Assembly (NCBI RefSeq): GCF_051954575.1
Contig: NZ_JBQCHP010000013.1
Coordinates: 41,529-105,528, forward strand
DNA length: 64,000 nt
Direction of reading: 5' to 3'
Source of the DNA: Dyella_B sp035690825
Lineage (GTDB): Bacteria; Pseudomonadota; Gammaproteobacteria; Xanthomonadales; Rhodanobacteraceae
Part shown: positions 45,081 to 54,381 of the stretch, one piece after another
Layout of the letters: each line of letters opens with the position of its first letter
Numbering within the stretch: position 1 is the first letter of the stretch
Program-made: the position numbers and the translations under genes
Notes under the pieces: model-generated
What the model was told of the DNA's origin: nothing
What the model saw: only the letters and a program-made list of their open reading frames with translations
Databases searched by the model: none

Positions 45081-45974
45081 ATGGATCTGCTCGCGCTCGC
45101 CGATTTCAATCTGGTGGCCCGTCACGGCGGGTTTGGCAAAGCCGCCCGCGAAGCCGGTCGCCCAAAAGCGACCCTGTCCCGGCGCGTGGCCGAACTGGAG
45201 GCGAGCCTTGATTTGCGACTGTTCGAACGAGGGGCGCGATCGCTAAAGCTGACGGAAGAGGGGCGTGCCCTGTTCGAGCGCGCGGGTCTCTTGCTGACCG
45301 AGCTGGAGGAAACGGCCGCGGCGATCGCCTCTGGGGGACAGACTGCGCGCGGTCGATTGCGAATCAGCGCGCCGCTGCTTTTTTCGCAAACCGCGATGGG
45401 AAAACTGGCGGCAGGTTTTGCGCTCCGCTATCCGCAGGTGCGGTTGGAGATCACCGCGGAAGACCGAGCCGTGGACATGATCGAAGAAGCGTACGACCTG
45501 GTCATCCGCGTCAATCCCGAGCCCGATGCAACGCTTGTGGGGCGTATCTTGCTGCGTGACCGGCTGGTGGTGGTGGCGAGCCCGAGCCTTCCGCGCCCCA
45601 GCGATGGCGAGCCGGTGCAGGCCGTCACCCGCGGCGCCATGCAGCAAGCCGAAACCTGGACGGTAATGACACCTTCGGGGCCGTCGATCATGGCGGCCAA
45701 GCCCATGCTCAGCCTGTCATCGCTCGTCATGGTGCGCGATGCGGTTCGCATGGGTGTCGGTGCCGCGCGCCTGCCGCTGTCGTTGGTCAGCCCCGATCTG
45801 GCCGCGGGAACATTGGCGCACTGGGGCGATGTGGAAGGGCCGGAGATTGCCCTCTGGGCGCTTTATCCCACGCGCCGATTGCTCAGCGCACGCGTCTCGG
45901 TGTTCCTGGACTATCTCAGGGAGGCGTTTCCGCGCGGCACTCCTGACGAACTTGCCGCCTATGCCGGGAATTGA
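45081..45974 (+). CDS. LysR family transcriptional regulator
   Basis: A 297-residue regulator. The N-terminal winged helix reads LLALADFNLVARHGGFGKAAREAGRPKATLSRRVAELE (recognition helix around residues 17-37), followed by a periplasmic-binding-like effector domain (GRLRISAPLLFSQ...). The ATG at 45081 gives the usual LysR start MDLLALADF; an ATG 30 bases upstream is possible. It is divergent from the NmrA-like gene and is likely to be its regulator. Confidence 0.9.
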   Translation: MDLLALADFNLVARHGGFGKAAREAGRPKATLSRRVAELEASLDLRLFERGARSLKLTEEGRALFERAGLLLTELEETAAAIASGGQTARGRLRISAPLLFSQTAMGKLAAGFALRYPQVRLEITAEDRAVDMIEEAYDLVIRVNPEPDATLVGRILLRDRLVVVASPSLPRPSDGEPVQAVTRGAMQQAETWTVMTPSGPSIMAAKPMLSLSSLVMVRDAVRMGVGAARLPLSLVSPDLAAGTLAHWGDVEGPEIALWALYPTRRLLSARVSVFLDYLREAFPRGTPDELAAYAGN

Positions 45975-46023
45975 AAGCTTGTTCGTTGCTCATCCGGCGC
46001 AGCGCGCGCGACCGGCGGGCGCA

Positions 46024-46135
46024 GTGGGTTATCCGCGGGCTTCTTTCTTGGCGGCGTCGTGACAGCGCGGCGATTGCGGTGAAGCGCCTCGACAACTACG
46101 GGCGAAGTTCTTTCCCAAAAACGCGGATAACACAC
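46024..46135. repeat. Small inverted-repeat-bounded segment
   Basis: GTGGGTTATCCGCG at the left and CGCGGATAACACAC at the right are 14-bp inverted ends with one mismatch, enclosing 84 bases. It could be a relic of a small mobile element or a folded RNA. It lies in the 345-base gap after the LysR gene, where no gene is seen. Confidence 0.4.
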
Positions 46136-46161
46136 TTACAGATCACTACAAAAAACGCACG

Positions 46162-46187
46162 GTCATTCCGGCCTTCGTGGGAATGAC
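46162..46187. repeat. Short GTCATTCC/GGAATGAC hairpin
   Basis: GTCATTCC, a 10-base loop, then GGAATGAC. This resembles the dispersed GTCATTCC hairpin repeats found in many proteobacterial genomes. It may also end transcripts of the convergent SDR gene. Confidence 0.5.
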
Positions 46188-46319
46188 GATCAGAAACTCT
46201 CCACTGTGCGCGATGGAGAGAGCTGGCCACGCATGAAACGCCGTCACTGCCCGGCTGGAGGGAAGGGCGATTTGACGAGGATCGAGAGGACGTAACCCAC
46301 CTCGACACCAAGCAAACAA

Positions 46320-47114
46320 TCAAACAATCGAACGCACCACTCCTCCATCCACACGTACAGCCGCGCCGGTGGTGGCGGATGCCTGCTCTGACGCGAGGTA
46401 TGTGCTCAGGTTGGCCACTTCTTCTACGGTCGCCAAGCGCTTGATGAGCGACGTGGGGCGATGCGTGGCAATGAAATCACGTTCGACTTCTTCCTGCGCG
46501 ATGCCCTTTTCGGCAGCGATTTTACCGAAGAAATCGCCGACACCTTCCGAGCGCGTCGGTCCCGGCAAGATGGCGTTGACGGTAACTCCCGTGCCGGCCA
46601 GCGTTTCTGCCAGGCCGCGCGATACGGCAAGCTGCGCGGTCTTGGTGGTGCCGTAATGAACCATCTCGGCGGGTATCTGAACGCCCGACTCACTGGAAAT
46701 GAATTGAATGCGTCCCCAGCCACGCTTGGACATGCCTTGTGCGTAATGGCGAGCGAGGCGAATGCCGCTCAGGACGTTCACCTCAAAGAAGCGTAGCCAA
46801 TCGTCGTCGGGAATATCGAAAAAAGCTTTTGGTTCGAAAATACCCAGGTTGTTCACCAGAATATCCGCATCAGGCACTTCCGAAATCAATTGCTGGGCAC
46901 CTTCATGCGTGCCGAGATCACCGGATACGCCAAACAACTTCGCGTTGGGCACATCCTGCTTGATGGTCGCGATGGCAGTGTCCACGCGCGCCTGGGTGCG
47001 CCCCGTGACGACAACATGGGCGCCTGCATGGGCCAGGCTGCTTGCGATGGCAAGGCCGATACCAGCGGTTGAGCCCGTGACGATGGCCGTTTTGCCGTGA
47101 AGATCAATGCGCAT
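46320..47114 (-). CDS. Short-chain dehydrogenase/reductase
   Basis: A 264-residue classical SDR. Cofactor motif TGSTAGIGLAIA near residue 14, NNLGIF (the NNAG position), and catalytic Ser and YGTTK. The last segment has TTGAAVRVDGGVVRSIV, which fits the usual C-terminal xDGG pattern. It reduces or oxidises an unknown carbonyl or alcohol. It begins a minus-strand group of detoxification-type genes. Confidence 0.9.
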   Translation of the reverse strand: MRIDLHGKTAIVTGSTAGIGLAIASSLAHAGAHVVVTGRTQARVDTAIATIKQDVPNAKLFGVSGDLGTHEGAQQLISEVPDADILVNNLGIFEPKAFFDIPDDDWLRFFEVNVLSGIRLARHYAQGMSKRGWGRIQFISSESGVQIPAEMVHYGTTKTAQLAVSRGLAETLAGTGVTVNAILPGPTRSEGVGDFFGKIAAEKGIAQEEVERDFIATHRPTSLIKRLATVEEVANLSTYLASEQASATTGAAVRVDGGVVRSIV

Positions 47115-47171
47115 AAAAATTCCGGATCACGTTATCGGTGAATTCTTAATCTGTGATTTCTTCGCCCTATA

Positions 47172-48122
47172 TCAATGGCTGGCGGCTGTTTCATTTGCTT
47201 CGCTTGAAATGGGTTTTCCATCGATGAAGTTGCGCACAGCAGCCACCGTGGTCGCGGGCGCTTCCTCCATCAGCCAGTGCCCGGCGTTCGGCACTACCAG
47301 CCCCGTAACATGGTCGGCCGCGTTGCGCATGACGATGGCCTCGTTCGGGCCAAATGACTTCGCACCACCGATAGCAAGCACGGGCATGGTCAGCTTTGGG
47401 CTCAAGCTTGCCTTGTTGTCCTCGGCGTCTTGCCGGATGGAGCGGAACTGGGCAAATGCGGCATGCATGGTGCCGGGGCGGGCGTAGAGTTCGGCGTAAT
47501 GCTGCCGAGTGCTTTCATCGACTTTTGCCGGATCGCCAGCGAAGTCGTTCCAGAATCGGTCCAAATAGATGCGCTCGCGGCCGGCCACCAGGCGTTCCAT
47601 GTCGGGCCCGCCAAGATCAAAGTGCCACAACGCAGGAGAGCGCACGATTTGATCCCACGGCGGCACGCCCGGCACCGGGGCATCCATGACCACCAGTCGA
47701 TCGGTATTGCCGGGGTATCGTTTGGCATAGGCGTAGGCGACCATCGTGCCGATGTCATGTCCCACGATCACCGCATGGTTGATGCCAAGTTGCGTCAAGA
47801 TACCCTGGACATCCGCCGCCTGATTTTTCTTTTCGTATCCCGCAGCAGGGTGTGACGAGAGGCCCAGGCCACGTAGATCGGGCACCACAACGGTATGGTC
47901 GCGAGCGAGGTTTTCGGCAAGCGGCTCCCACATATCGCCGGTGTCGCCAAAACCGTGAAGTAGCACCACCGCAGGGCCCTTGCCGCCTATGCGGACATGG
48001 ATCGTCGCGCCGTTCGCCTGGATGTCGCGCACCTGGAAGGTCGATGGGAAAGGTTTGACGGCCGCCGAAACAGGAAGGCTAAAGGCGAACGCCAGGCATG
48101 CTGCCAAAAGAGCGCGGGTCAT
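47172..48122 (-). CDS. Secreted alpha/beta hydrolase, epoxide-hydrolase-like
   Basis: A 316-residue protein. The first about 22 residues form a Sec signal peptide (MTRALLAACLAFAFSLPVSA). The core has LLHGFGDTGDMW (oxyanion HG), DLRGLGLSS, and the nucleophile elbow VGHDIGTM, where the nucleophile is aspartate as in epoxide hydrolases and haloalkane dehalogenases. The catalytic histidine is in NAGHWLMEE. The ATG at 48122 gives a clean signal peptide; the longer upstream frame does not. Confidence 0.88.
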   Translation of the reverse strand: MTRALLAACLAFAFSLPVSAAVKPFPSTFQVRDIQANGATIHVRIGGKGPAVVLLHGFGDTGDMWEPLAENLARDHTVVVPDLRGLGLSSHPAAGYEKKNQAADVQGILTQLGINHAVIVGHDIGTMVAYAYAKRYPGNTDRLVVMDAPVPGVPPWDQIVRSPALWHFDLGGPDMERLVAGRERIYLDRFWNDFAGDPAKVDESTRQHYAELYARPGTMHAAFAQFRSIRQDAEDNKASLSPKLTMPVLAIGGAKSFGPNEAIVMRNAADHVTGLVVPNAGHWLMEEAPATTVAAVRNFIDGKPISSEANETAASH

Positions 48123-48207
48123 GATTTGGACTCCACAGAAGGTACGAAATGATTTGCCGAACTCGACTTGAACGGCGTTGCTCATGGGCGTCGCATGGAT
48201 AACGGTG

Positions 48208-48699
48208 TCAGTGCTTCTTGGTGGGGTCATCGACGGGTTTTTCATAAATCGTGTCCGTTGGCCCGATGCCGGTGATGAGCACGGTAACCGGCTCATCACC
48301 GGTTTGCGCGAAATGCGGGGCATCTGCCGGTTCCGTGTAGACCGAGCCGGCAGGAAGGGTTTTCAACTTGCCCGCATCGAATGTTGTTCCATAACCGAAA
48401 TGCCAGGTACCGGACAGCACGGTGGCGACGCGGTCTCCGGCATGGTGGTGGGCGGGAATGGATGCATGACGGCCCACTCGTAGCAGCTGGCTATAAGGCC
48501 CGGATTGGGATGGATTTCCAAGAATAGTGATGACTTGCACTTTGGCATTGCCGGACCCGCCCGGACCGCCCGTGGGAGATAGGGCGGAGAGCTCGGTGAG
48601 TGTCTTGGCATAATTGGCAGAGAACCTCGGCGCGGCGGCTTGCTGCGCGTACGCTGCAGCGGCAAGGACAGCCAGGGGAAGGATCAGTAGCTTGTTCAT
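48208..48699 (-). CDS. Secreted cupin-domain protein
   Basis: A 163-residue protein with a signal peptide (MNKLLILPLAVLAAAAYAQ) and a cupin barrel. The metal-binding motif reads ASIPAHHHAGDRVATVLSG, and the second cupin strand YTEPADAPHFAQT includes a further histidine. It resembles small periplasmic cupins found with oxidative-stress hydrolases. The function is unknown. Confidence 0.85.
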   Translation of the reverse strand: MNKLLILPLAVLAAAAYAQQAAAPRFSANYAKTLTELSALSPTGGPGGSGNAKVQVITILGNPSQSGPYSQLLRVGRHASIPAHHHAGDRVATVLSGTWHFGYGTTFDAGKLKTLPAGSVYTEPADAPHFAQTGDEPVTVLITGIGPTDTIYEKPVDDPTKKH

Positions 48700-48740
48700 A
48701 TGAGCTCGCTCTTTCGTTACCCATAGGGTGACAATCAAAC

Positions 48741-49352
48741 TCAATGCCCTTCGATGGCGAAAAGGATGTCCGCAAAGCCAGGCACGGTGGCGTCGCGATT
48801 CCAGTCGCGTTGAAGCTCGCAAATGAGTTGTACCCAGGTTGTTGGCTTGCCGCCTGCCTGAAAGAGGCGGTCGAGCGCGGTGTTGTGGGCTTCGAGTGAC
48901 GTTCCTGCGCAAGCATCAACCACCGGATATACCTCGAAGCCGTTGGCGATCGCGTCCAGCGCGGGATGGACGAGGCACACTTCCGTCCAGAGCGCCGCCA
49001 TGATCAGTTTTTTTCGGCCCGTTGCATTCACCGCGGATACGAAGTCGCGATCTTCCCAGGCATTGATGGAGGTGCGGTCGATAATCGGGGCGTCGTTCAA
49101 GACGTCAGTGATCTGGTGGATGGTGGGTTGGTTGCGCCCCGTGGTTACGTTCACTGACGAGAGCACGGTCGGTAGTTGGTAAAGTTTCGCGATGCGCGCG
49201 AGCGCAGTGATGTTGGCCACCAGCTGGCGCTTATCCCGCGAAGCGATGGAACTCACCTGTACCGGCTGGAAGTCGATGATCACCACCGCCGCGTTCTGCG
49301 GCGTAAGAAGGTGGTCGGCAACGGGATCACGAACGGCGGCATAAGATGTCAT
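48741..49352 (-). CDS. Isochorismatase-like cysteine hydrolase
   Basis: A 203-residue isochorismatase-fold protein. Catalytic residues can be placed as Asp in VVIIDFQPVQ, a lysine in GRKKLIMAA and the nucleophile cysteine in WTEVCLVHPALDA. Members of this group (YcaC-like) are hydrolases of uncertain substrate. The ATG at 49352 was chosen because a longer upstream frame runs through low-complexity sequence without a ribosome site. Confidence 0.88.
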   Translation of the reverse strand: MTSYAAVRDPVADHLLTPQNAAVVIIDFQPVQVSSIASRDKRQLVANITALARIAKLYQLPTVLSSVNVTTGRNQPTIHQITDVLNDAPIIDRTSINAWEDRDFVSAVNATGRKKLIMAALWTEVCLVHPALDAIANGFEVYPVVDACAGTSLEAHNTALDRLFQAGGKPTTWVQLICELQRDWNRDATVPGFADILFAIEGH

Positions 49353-49506
49353 GACGATGATCCTGCGGGAAGGGTGGGGCGCGACGGGCCGATGGGGGCG
49401 CCGCGGAAGCGCGGAGCAAATGAAGCAGCCGGCATCCATGCGGCTTATGCCTGAACTTAGACGTTGATCGCGTGCATGGATTGATCGGGAATGGCGAATT
49501 TGTCGA

Positions 49507-49701
49507 TCAATGCCCTTGCGCGATACCCGAAGGTTCAACGCTGGGTGTCGGGTGCGCGGAATAGATCAGAGCATCCTTAAGTGGCCGGAAGGTCGCAGGA
49601 TAGGTTTCTTCAAGTTCTGTCCAGAGCAGTGGACTATCGTCCTTGCCTGCGCAGAACGACTTTGAGGTGCAATCGATGCGTTCCGGCTCTACCATCCCCA
49701 T
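49507..49701 (-). CDS. Small hypothetical protein
   Basis: A 64-residue open frame in the 503-base gap upstream of a two-component system. The core LLWTELEETYPATFRPLKDAL aligns without gaps to a 21-residue segment of the small protein at 54109-54381, with 9 identities including PA-FR-L-DA (shown here split). That similarity supports it being real. Both genes lie on the minus strand upstream of a sensor-kinase gene on the plus strand. No domain is recognised. Confidence 0.45.
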   Translation of the reverse strand: MGMVEPERIDCTSKSFCAGKDDSPLLWTELEETYPATFRPLKDALIYSAHPTPSVEPSGIAQGH

Positions 49702-49855
49702 TTACGGATTGCAGGCCGGCAACCATTTACGTTTCGCGCGGGTGACACATGGCAAAGCAATCAAGAATCGTGGCGCCGCCAAGGCATTGTTGCGATTACC
49801 TCCTCAAGGCGACATTTTTCCTACGCGCAGGCGGTCGCGCACTGTGACGAGGCCT

Positions 49856-51469
49856 ATGCCCCCGCAAGATCCGGGCCCCGTGGCTGCGACGCTTTCCGGT
49901 GATCTTCAATCTTGGGAAAACAGCTTTCGTATTGCGATCGACACGATACCGGGATTGGCCTGGTTCGGTAGCGCCGATGGGCCTGTCGAATTTTTGAATA
50001 GACAGTGGTGCGAGTACACAGGAATCCCGTTGGGCGAAGCGCTTGGATGGGGTTGGACTGCCACCATCCATCCGGACGACTTCGCCAGCCTTGAGCTGCA
50101 ATGGCGGGATTCACTGACACGAGGGGCACCAGGAGAACTCGAAGCGCGAGTACGCCGTTTCGATGGCGAGTATCGTTGGTTTCTTTTCCGTTACGCCCCA
50201 CTGCTGGACGGTGCCGGGCGGGTACTCAAATGGTACGGTTGCAACATTGACATCGAATCGCGCAAGCGCGCCGAGAAAGCTTTACTGGCATCGGAACAAT
50301 TGGCCCGAGGCCAGGTAAGCGCTCTCAAGAGTGCCTTGGATGCGCTGGTGATGGAGCCTGATCCCAATCAACTGGTTGCGCATATTCTGCGTACGTTGAC
50401 GGAACAGTTTGGCGCGCACAGCGCGAGTGTTTGGCGCCGCGGCATGGCCGACAATACGGTAGCCATCCAATTCGCTTTCGAGGACAACCGCGTCATACCC
50501 AAGACCGACCCCAGATTTGCGGGGCTCGATCTCGCACTTCCGATGGAGGATATCTGGCCATGGCCGGAGGTTTTTCGTTCGGGCGAACCAAGCGTCATTG
50601 AAGACATACGAACCGTTCCACCGTTTCCCTTGCGCGATCGATTGCTGCCCCTGGGTATCGTTACCGTTCTGTTGATCCCCATGATGGTGGCCGGGCGCCT
50701 GGAAGGCGCGATCGGGCTTCGCTTCAAGCAAAAGCGCAGCTTCCAGCACGAACAGGTTGAACTGGCCCAAGCCCTCACGCACCAGGCCATGCTTATGCTT
50801 CGATTGGCCGAGTTGTCGGAGCAAGGCCGCGATGCCGCGATCATGGAAGAGCGCAATCGCATTGCGCGCAACATTCACGACACCTTGGCCCAGGGCTTCA
50901 CCGGCGTCATTGTTCAGCTCGAGGCAGCGGAAGACGCCAGCCGGCGCGGCCTTGGGTACGAAGCGGAGCGGCATATCGTTGCAGCGAAAACCTTGGCGCG
51001 CGAAAGCTTGAGCGAGGCGCGGCGTTCGGTTCGGGCCATCAGGCCCCGGCCGCTGGAAGAGAATGAGCTCACAGAAGCCTTGCGCAGCCTGTTCGCAAGA
51101 ATGACCGAGGGTGCGGCAATTGATGTCGACTTCAAGGTTGCAGGCTTCGCCCACGCATTGCCGCCTCACTGGGAAGAAAACCTGTTTCGTATTACGCAGG
51201 AAATGCTTACCAACACCCTTCGTCACGCCCAAGCGTCCCACATGGCCGCGACCATCACCTTCAGTTCCGCCGGCGTTCGGCTTGAATTCGCCGATGACGG
51301 CCACGGCTTTGATCCGACCGCAACAAGCGAAGGCTATGGCCTATTGGGCATGCGCGAAAGAGTAGGGGCCATGGGAGGACAGATGGACGTGAGAAGCTCG
51401 AGCGGCAGCGGCGCCAAGATATCGATCTGGCTGCCTCCGGCTCCGGCCGGCCTATCGGAAGCGGTGTGA
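49856..51469 (+). CDS. NarL-type sensor histidine kinase with PAS and GAF domains
   Basis: A 537-residue cytoplasmic kinase. A PAS domain (about residues 25-140, IPGLAWFGSADGPVEFLNRQW) is followed by a GAF-like domain (about 165-320). Next is a HisKA_3 dimerisation domain with the phospho-acceptor His341 in RIARNIHDTLAQ, then an HATPase domain with the N-box QEMLTNTLRH and DDGHGFDP. No membrane helices are present, so it senses a cytoplasmic signal, perhaps a ligand or redox state. It is co-transcribed with the response regulator, sharing one base. The start at 49856 has GAGG close upstream; a longer frame exists but is unlikely. Confidence 0.88.
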   Translation: MPPQDPGPVAATLSGDLQSWENSFRIAIDTIPGLAWFGSADGPVEFLNRQWCEYTGIPLGEALGWGWTATIHPDDFASLELQWRDSLTRGAPGELEARVRRFDGEYRWFLFRYAPLLDGAGRVLKWYGCNIDIESRKRAEKALLASEQLARGQVSALKSALDALVMEPDPNQLVAHILRTLTEQFGAHSASVWRRGMADNTVAIQFAFEDNRVIPKTDPRFAGLDLALPMEDIWPWPEVFRSGEPSVIEDIRTVPPFPLRDRLLPLGIVTVLLIPMMVAGRLEGAIGLRFKQKRSFQHEQVELAQALTHQAMLMLRLAELSEQGRDAAIMEERNRIARNIHDTLAQGFTGVIVQLEAAEDASRRGLGYEAERHIVAAKTLARESLSEARRSVRAIRPRPLEENELTEALRSLFARMTEGAAIDVDFKVAGFAHALPPHWEENLFRITQEMLTNTLRHAQASHMAATITFSSAGVRLEFADDGHGFDPTATSEGYGLLGMRERVGAMGGQMDVRSSSGSGAKISIWLPPAPAGLSEAV

Positions 51470-52125
51470 TGGAACCATCGATATCCCAACCAAACCAGCC
51501 CCGTTCCGCTCCCATACGTGTCCTGATCGCCGACGACCACGTCACCGTACGAGAAGGCCTGGCGGCGATCATCGGACGGCAACCGGATATGGTGGTCGCA
51601 GCGGAAGCGACCAACGGCAGGGAATGCGTCGATCGATGGATGGAATGCCGTCCGGATGTCGCCTTACTCGATTTACGCATGCCGATTCTCGACGGAGTCG
51701 GCGCTATCGAAGCTATTCGTAGACAGGATCCCGCTGCGTTGCTCATTGTCCTGAGCACGTTCGATACCGACCATGACATTTCCAGGGCCGTTATGGCCGG
51801 CGCGAAGGGCTACATGCTCAAGGACGCCCAGCGAGAAGAATTGCTCGATTGCATTCGGTGCGTCCACGCCGGCGAAACGCGAATTCCGCCGATGCTGGTG
51901 GCGAAGCTTGCGGCAGGTGTCAGCGGCGAAGCACTGACGGGCCGTGAGCTGGAGGTTCTCACCTTACTGGCGCAAGGGCATAGCAACAAAGACATCGGTG
52001 TACGACTGGCCATCGGCGAAACCACCGTCAAATCGCACCTGCGCAGCATCTTCGGCAAGCTGCAGGTCTTGAGCCGCACGGAAGCCATCACGGTGGCCAG
52101 CCGGCGCGGGCTCATTCGTTTGTAG
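51469..52125 (+). CDS. LuxR/NarL family response regulator
   Basis: A 218-residue regulator. The receiver domain has acidic residues in LIADDHV, the phospho-acceptor Asp68 in VALLDLRMP, and lysine in YMLKDAQ. The C-terminal LuxR helix-turn-helix reads LTGRELEVLTLLAQGHSNKDIG and TTVKSHLRSIFGKL. It is the partner of the kinase immediately upstream. An ATG at 51469 overlapping the kinase stop is preferred over the GTG three bases before. Confidence 0.92.
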   Translation: MEPSISQPNQPRSAPIRVLIADDHVTVREGLAAIIGRQPDMVVAAEATNGRECVDRWMECRPDVALLDLRMPILDGVGAIEAIRRQDPAALLIVLSTFDTDHDISRAVMAGAKGYMLKDAQREELLDCIRCVHAGETRIPPMLVAKLAAGVSGEALTGRELEVLTLLAQGHSNKDIGVRLAIGETTVKSHLRSIFGKLQVLSRTEAITVASRRGLIRL

Positions 52126-52265
52126 ACATCTCCTTCTAACGAACGGTCTGGTCCCCCTCCGTTTGCGTTGAAACGAAGCCCGTCGACGGATCAATGGATC
52201 ACGAACGCGATCCGCGCGATAGTCCAGCTCCGCGAGGGCGAATCCAACGCTGGAGAGTAAAGGGC

Positions 52266-52829
52266 ATGGGCGAGTCAGCGGGAACCGGGAATGTCGCGCC
52301 GATGGTTGCTCAACTTCTGCTGCGTGCATGCCGCGCTCTGGACAGTGATGTGCACGCTGCGAGGGTGGAAATCCAAAGAGCACTGGAGCTCTTGCCGGAT
52401 GCCTCGGTTCGGGCACATGCCAAACCGGATCATCTCGACTGTTCCGTTCGCGGGCTGGCACCGTGGCAGGCGCAAAAGGTCATCGACCACGTTCGTGCAA
52501 ATCTCGAAGCACCGATCCGCGTGGAGGAGATGGCCAGCGTGACGCGTCTGAGTACAAGTTATTTCTTCCGTGCGTTCAGACTTAGCTTCTGCATGCCTCC
52601 CCATGCTTACGTTCGCGCTGTCCGGCTCGCGCGTGCAAGAGAGCTGTTGCTGGATAGCGATGAGCAGGTGAGTTGGATCGCCGTGGCCTGTGGTTTCGCC
52701 GATCAAGCGCATTTCTCCAGGGTTTTCCGCCGCGAAATGGGATGTACACCGAGACGGTGGCGACGCGAGCGACGCGGCATTTCCACTGAAGCTTCCATGG
52801 CTTCCAGCGTGTTGGTTCATGAACGTTGA
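52266..52829 (+). CDS. AraC family transcriptional regulator
   Basis: A 187-residue protein consisting mainly of the AraC DNA-binding domain, with two helix-turn-helix motifs: VEEMASVTRLSTSYFFRAFR and VSWIAVACGFADQAHFSRVFRRE (each shown to be near the C terminus). The roughly 75-residue N-terminal part is too short for a full ligand-binding domain. The ATG at 52266 has AAAGGG upstream; an in-frame ATG at 52194 is the alternative. It is upstream of a chloroperoxidase-like hydrolase that it may control. Confidence 0.85.
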   Translation: MGESAGTGNVAPMVAQLLLRACRALDSDVHAARVEIQRALELLPDASVRAHAKPDHLDCSVRGLAPWQAQKVIDHVRANLEAPIRVEEMASVTRLSTSYFFRAFRLSFCMPPHAYVRAVRLARARELLLDSDEQVSWIAVACGFADQAHFSRVFRREMGCTPRRWRRERRGISTEASMASSVLVHER

Positions 52830-52916
52830 CGTGATCATCTGCACGAAAACCTGCTTAGGACGCTTTGCATCCTGATCGAAAGACTGACCTTAACCCACCC
52901 CCAACGGAGATGCGCC

Positions 52917-53741
52917 ATGAGCTACATAAAGACGAAGGATGGGACCGAGATTTTCTACAAGGATTGGGGAAGTGGCCAACCTATTGTGTTCCATCATGGA
53001 TGGCCACTCAGTGGAGATGACTGGGATGCCCAGATGCTGTTTTTTGTGCTGCATGGTTACCGGGTCATCGCCCATGACCGAAGAGGACACGGTCGATCAG
53101 CTCAGGTTTCCAATGGTCATGACATGGACCACTATGCGGCGGACGTCGCGGCGGTGACCGAAGCGCTGGATCTTCGCGACGCGGTGCATATCGGCCATTC
53201 GACGGGTGGAGGCGAGGTTGCACGGTATGTCGCCCGATATGGAAAGAACCGTGTTGCCAAGGCGATACTCGTGGGTGCCGTCCCTCCCATCATGCTGAAG
53301 ACGCAAGCGAATCCGGAAGGTCTTCCCATTGAAGTATTCGACGGCTTCAGAAACGCACTCGCCGCAAATCGTGCTCAGTTCTATCGCGATGTCGCTGCAG
53401 GGCCTTTTTACGGATTCAATCGATCAGGCGCGGAGCCTATGGAAGGTGTCATCGAAAACTGGTGGCGCCAGGGCATGAACGGCAGCGCAAAGGCTCACTA
53501 CGACGGAATCAAAGCGTTCTCGGAAACGGATTTCACCGAAGACCTCCAGTCGATCACCGTGCCAACCCTGGTCATGCACGGCGATGATGATCAAATCGTT
53601 CCCTATAAAAACTCCGCGCTGCTATCGGCGAAGTTGTTGAAACATGCAAGCTTGAAGGTCTATCCGGGATTTCCTCACGGCATGCTCACCACCCATGCGG
53701 ACGTGCTCAACGAAGACCTGCTGGCCTTCGTCAAAAGCTGA
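52917..53741 (+). CDS. Alpha/beta hydrolase, cofactor-free chloroperoxidase/arylesterase type
   Basis: A 274-residue hydrolase. FHHGWPLSGDDWD, AHDRRGHGRS, the nucleophile elbow IGHSTGGGEVARY (Ser), Asp in MHGDDDQIVP and His in YPGFPHGML are all in place. This pattern is that of non-haem chloroperoxidases (Cpo/BroP type), which are serine esterases with perhydrolase activity. The start has a ribosome site (GGAGATGC). It follows the AraC gene by 87 bases. Confidence 0.92.
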   Translation: MSYIKTKDGTEIFYKDWGSGQPIVFHHGWPLSGDDWDAQMLFFVLHGYRVIAHDRRGHGRSAQVSNGHDMDHYAADVAAVTEALDLRDAVHIGHSTGGGEVARYVARYGKNRVAKAILVGAVPPIMLKTQANPEGLPIEVFDGFRNALAANRAQFYRDVAAGPFYGFNRSGAEPMEGVIENWWRQGMNGSAKAHYDGIKAFSETDFTEDLQSITVPTLVMHGDDDQIVPYKNSALLSAKLLKHASLKVYPGFPHGMLTTHADVLNEDLLAFVKS

Positions 53742-53769
53742 TCTGGACACCTTGCGAGTGGCGCAGGCG

Positions 53770-54003
53770 ATGATGAGCTGGATAAACGTATTGACGGCGG
53801 GGCATACCGCATTGAGCATCGCGGCGTTCCCCCAGGCGTTCAGCAAGATTCCCTTGTTGCATGCGATGGCTCCTACACTCAAGGAGCCACCGTTTGGGAT
53901 CGCGCAGGGTATTGTGTTGGTGATGTTCGCGGCGCTTGCGTTCAGCGCGATACGCCAATCCACTGCCGCAGGCTACGCGGCCTTCGGCCCGGCGCGACGC
54001 TGA
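53770..54003 (+). CDS. Possible small membrane protein
   Basis: A 77-residue frame starting MMSWINVLTAGHTALSIAAF with two hydrophobic stretches (about residues 5-22 and 44-62). It lies just after the hydrolase gene in the 367-base gap before 54109. There is only a weak ribosome site (AGG). It may be a real small inner-membrane protein or a gene remnant. Confidence 0.3.
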   Translation: MMSWINVLTAGHTALSIAAFPQAFSKIPLLHAMAPTLKEPPFGIAQGIVLVMFAALAFSAIRQSTAAGYAAFGPARR

Positions 54004-54108
54004 CCGCGGGGTATGATTCCGTTCTTGTAACGCCGTACGTTGGCAACCGAGATCGTGCACATGCAATTGCATGACGCCGCCATGGCCGTTATGCGAACGC
54101 CCGCGCTG

Positions 54109-54381
54109 CTATTTCATCAAAAGCACATCGGTCGTCGTATCGATTTCCCAGAAGCCTCGCCGGATTCCTTCCTCCACGGCGTCCTCTAGCGAGCGAAATC
54201 CGGCCGGGCATTCGTCCAGTTGCTCATGGAAAAACAGCCTGGCGTTCAACATAGGCGTTATCCAGGCCTGGCGCTGCGAGGAGTAGGTTGCATCCTGCCT
54301 CATGGTCCGGAGCATAAGGCCTAAATATTCGTCTGGATCCATGTGTGCGGCACAGATCGATGATGCTCGTGCCATGTTCAA
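54109..54381 (-). CDS. Small hypothetical protein
   Basis: A 90-residue protein. The first half reads DPDEYLGLMLRTMRQDATYSS, and the second half contains HEQLDECPAGFRSLEDAVEEG, related to the small protein at 49507-49701. It is acidic overall and has no membrane segment. It lies upstream of, and divergent from, the KdpD-like kinase operon. No family is recognised. Confidence 0.5.
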   Translation of the reverse strand: MNMARASSICAAHMDPDEYLGLMLRTMRQDATYSSQRQAWITPMLNARLFFHEQLDECPAGFRSLEDAVEEGIRRGFWEIDTTTDVLLMK

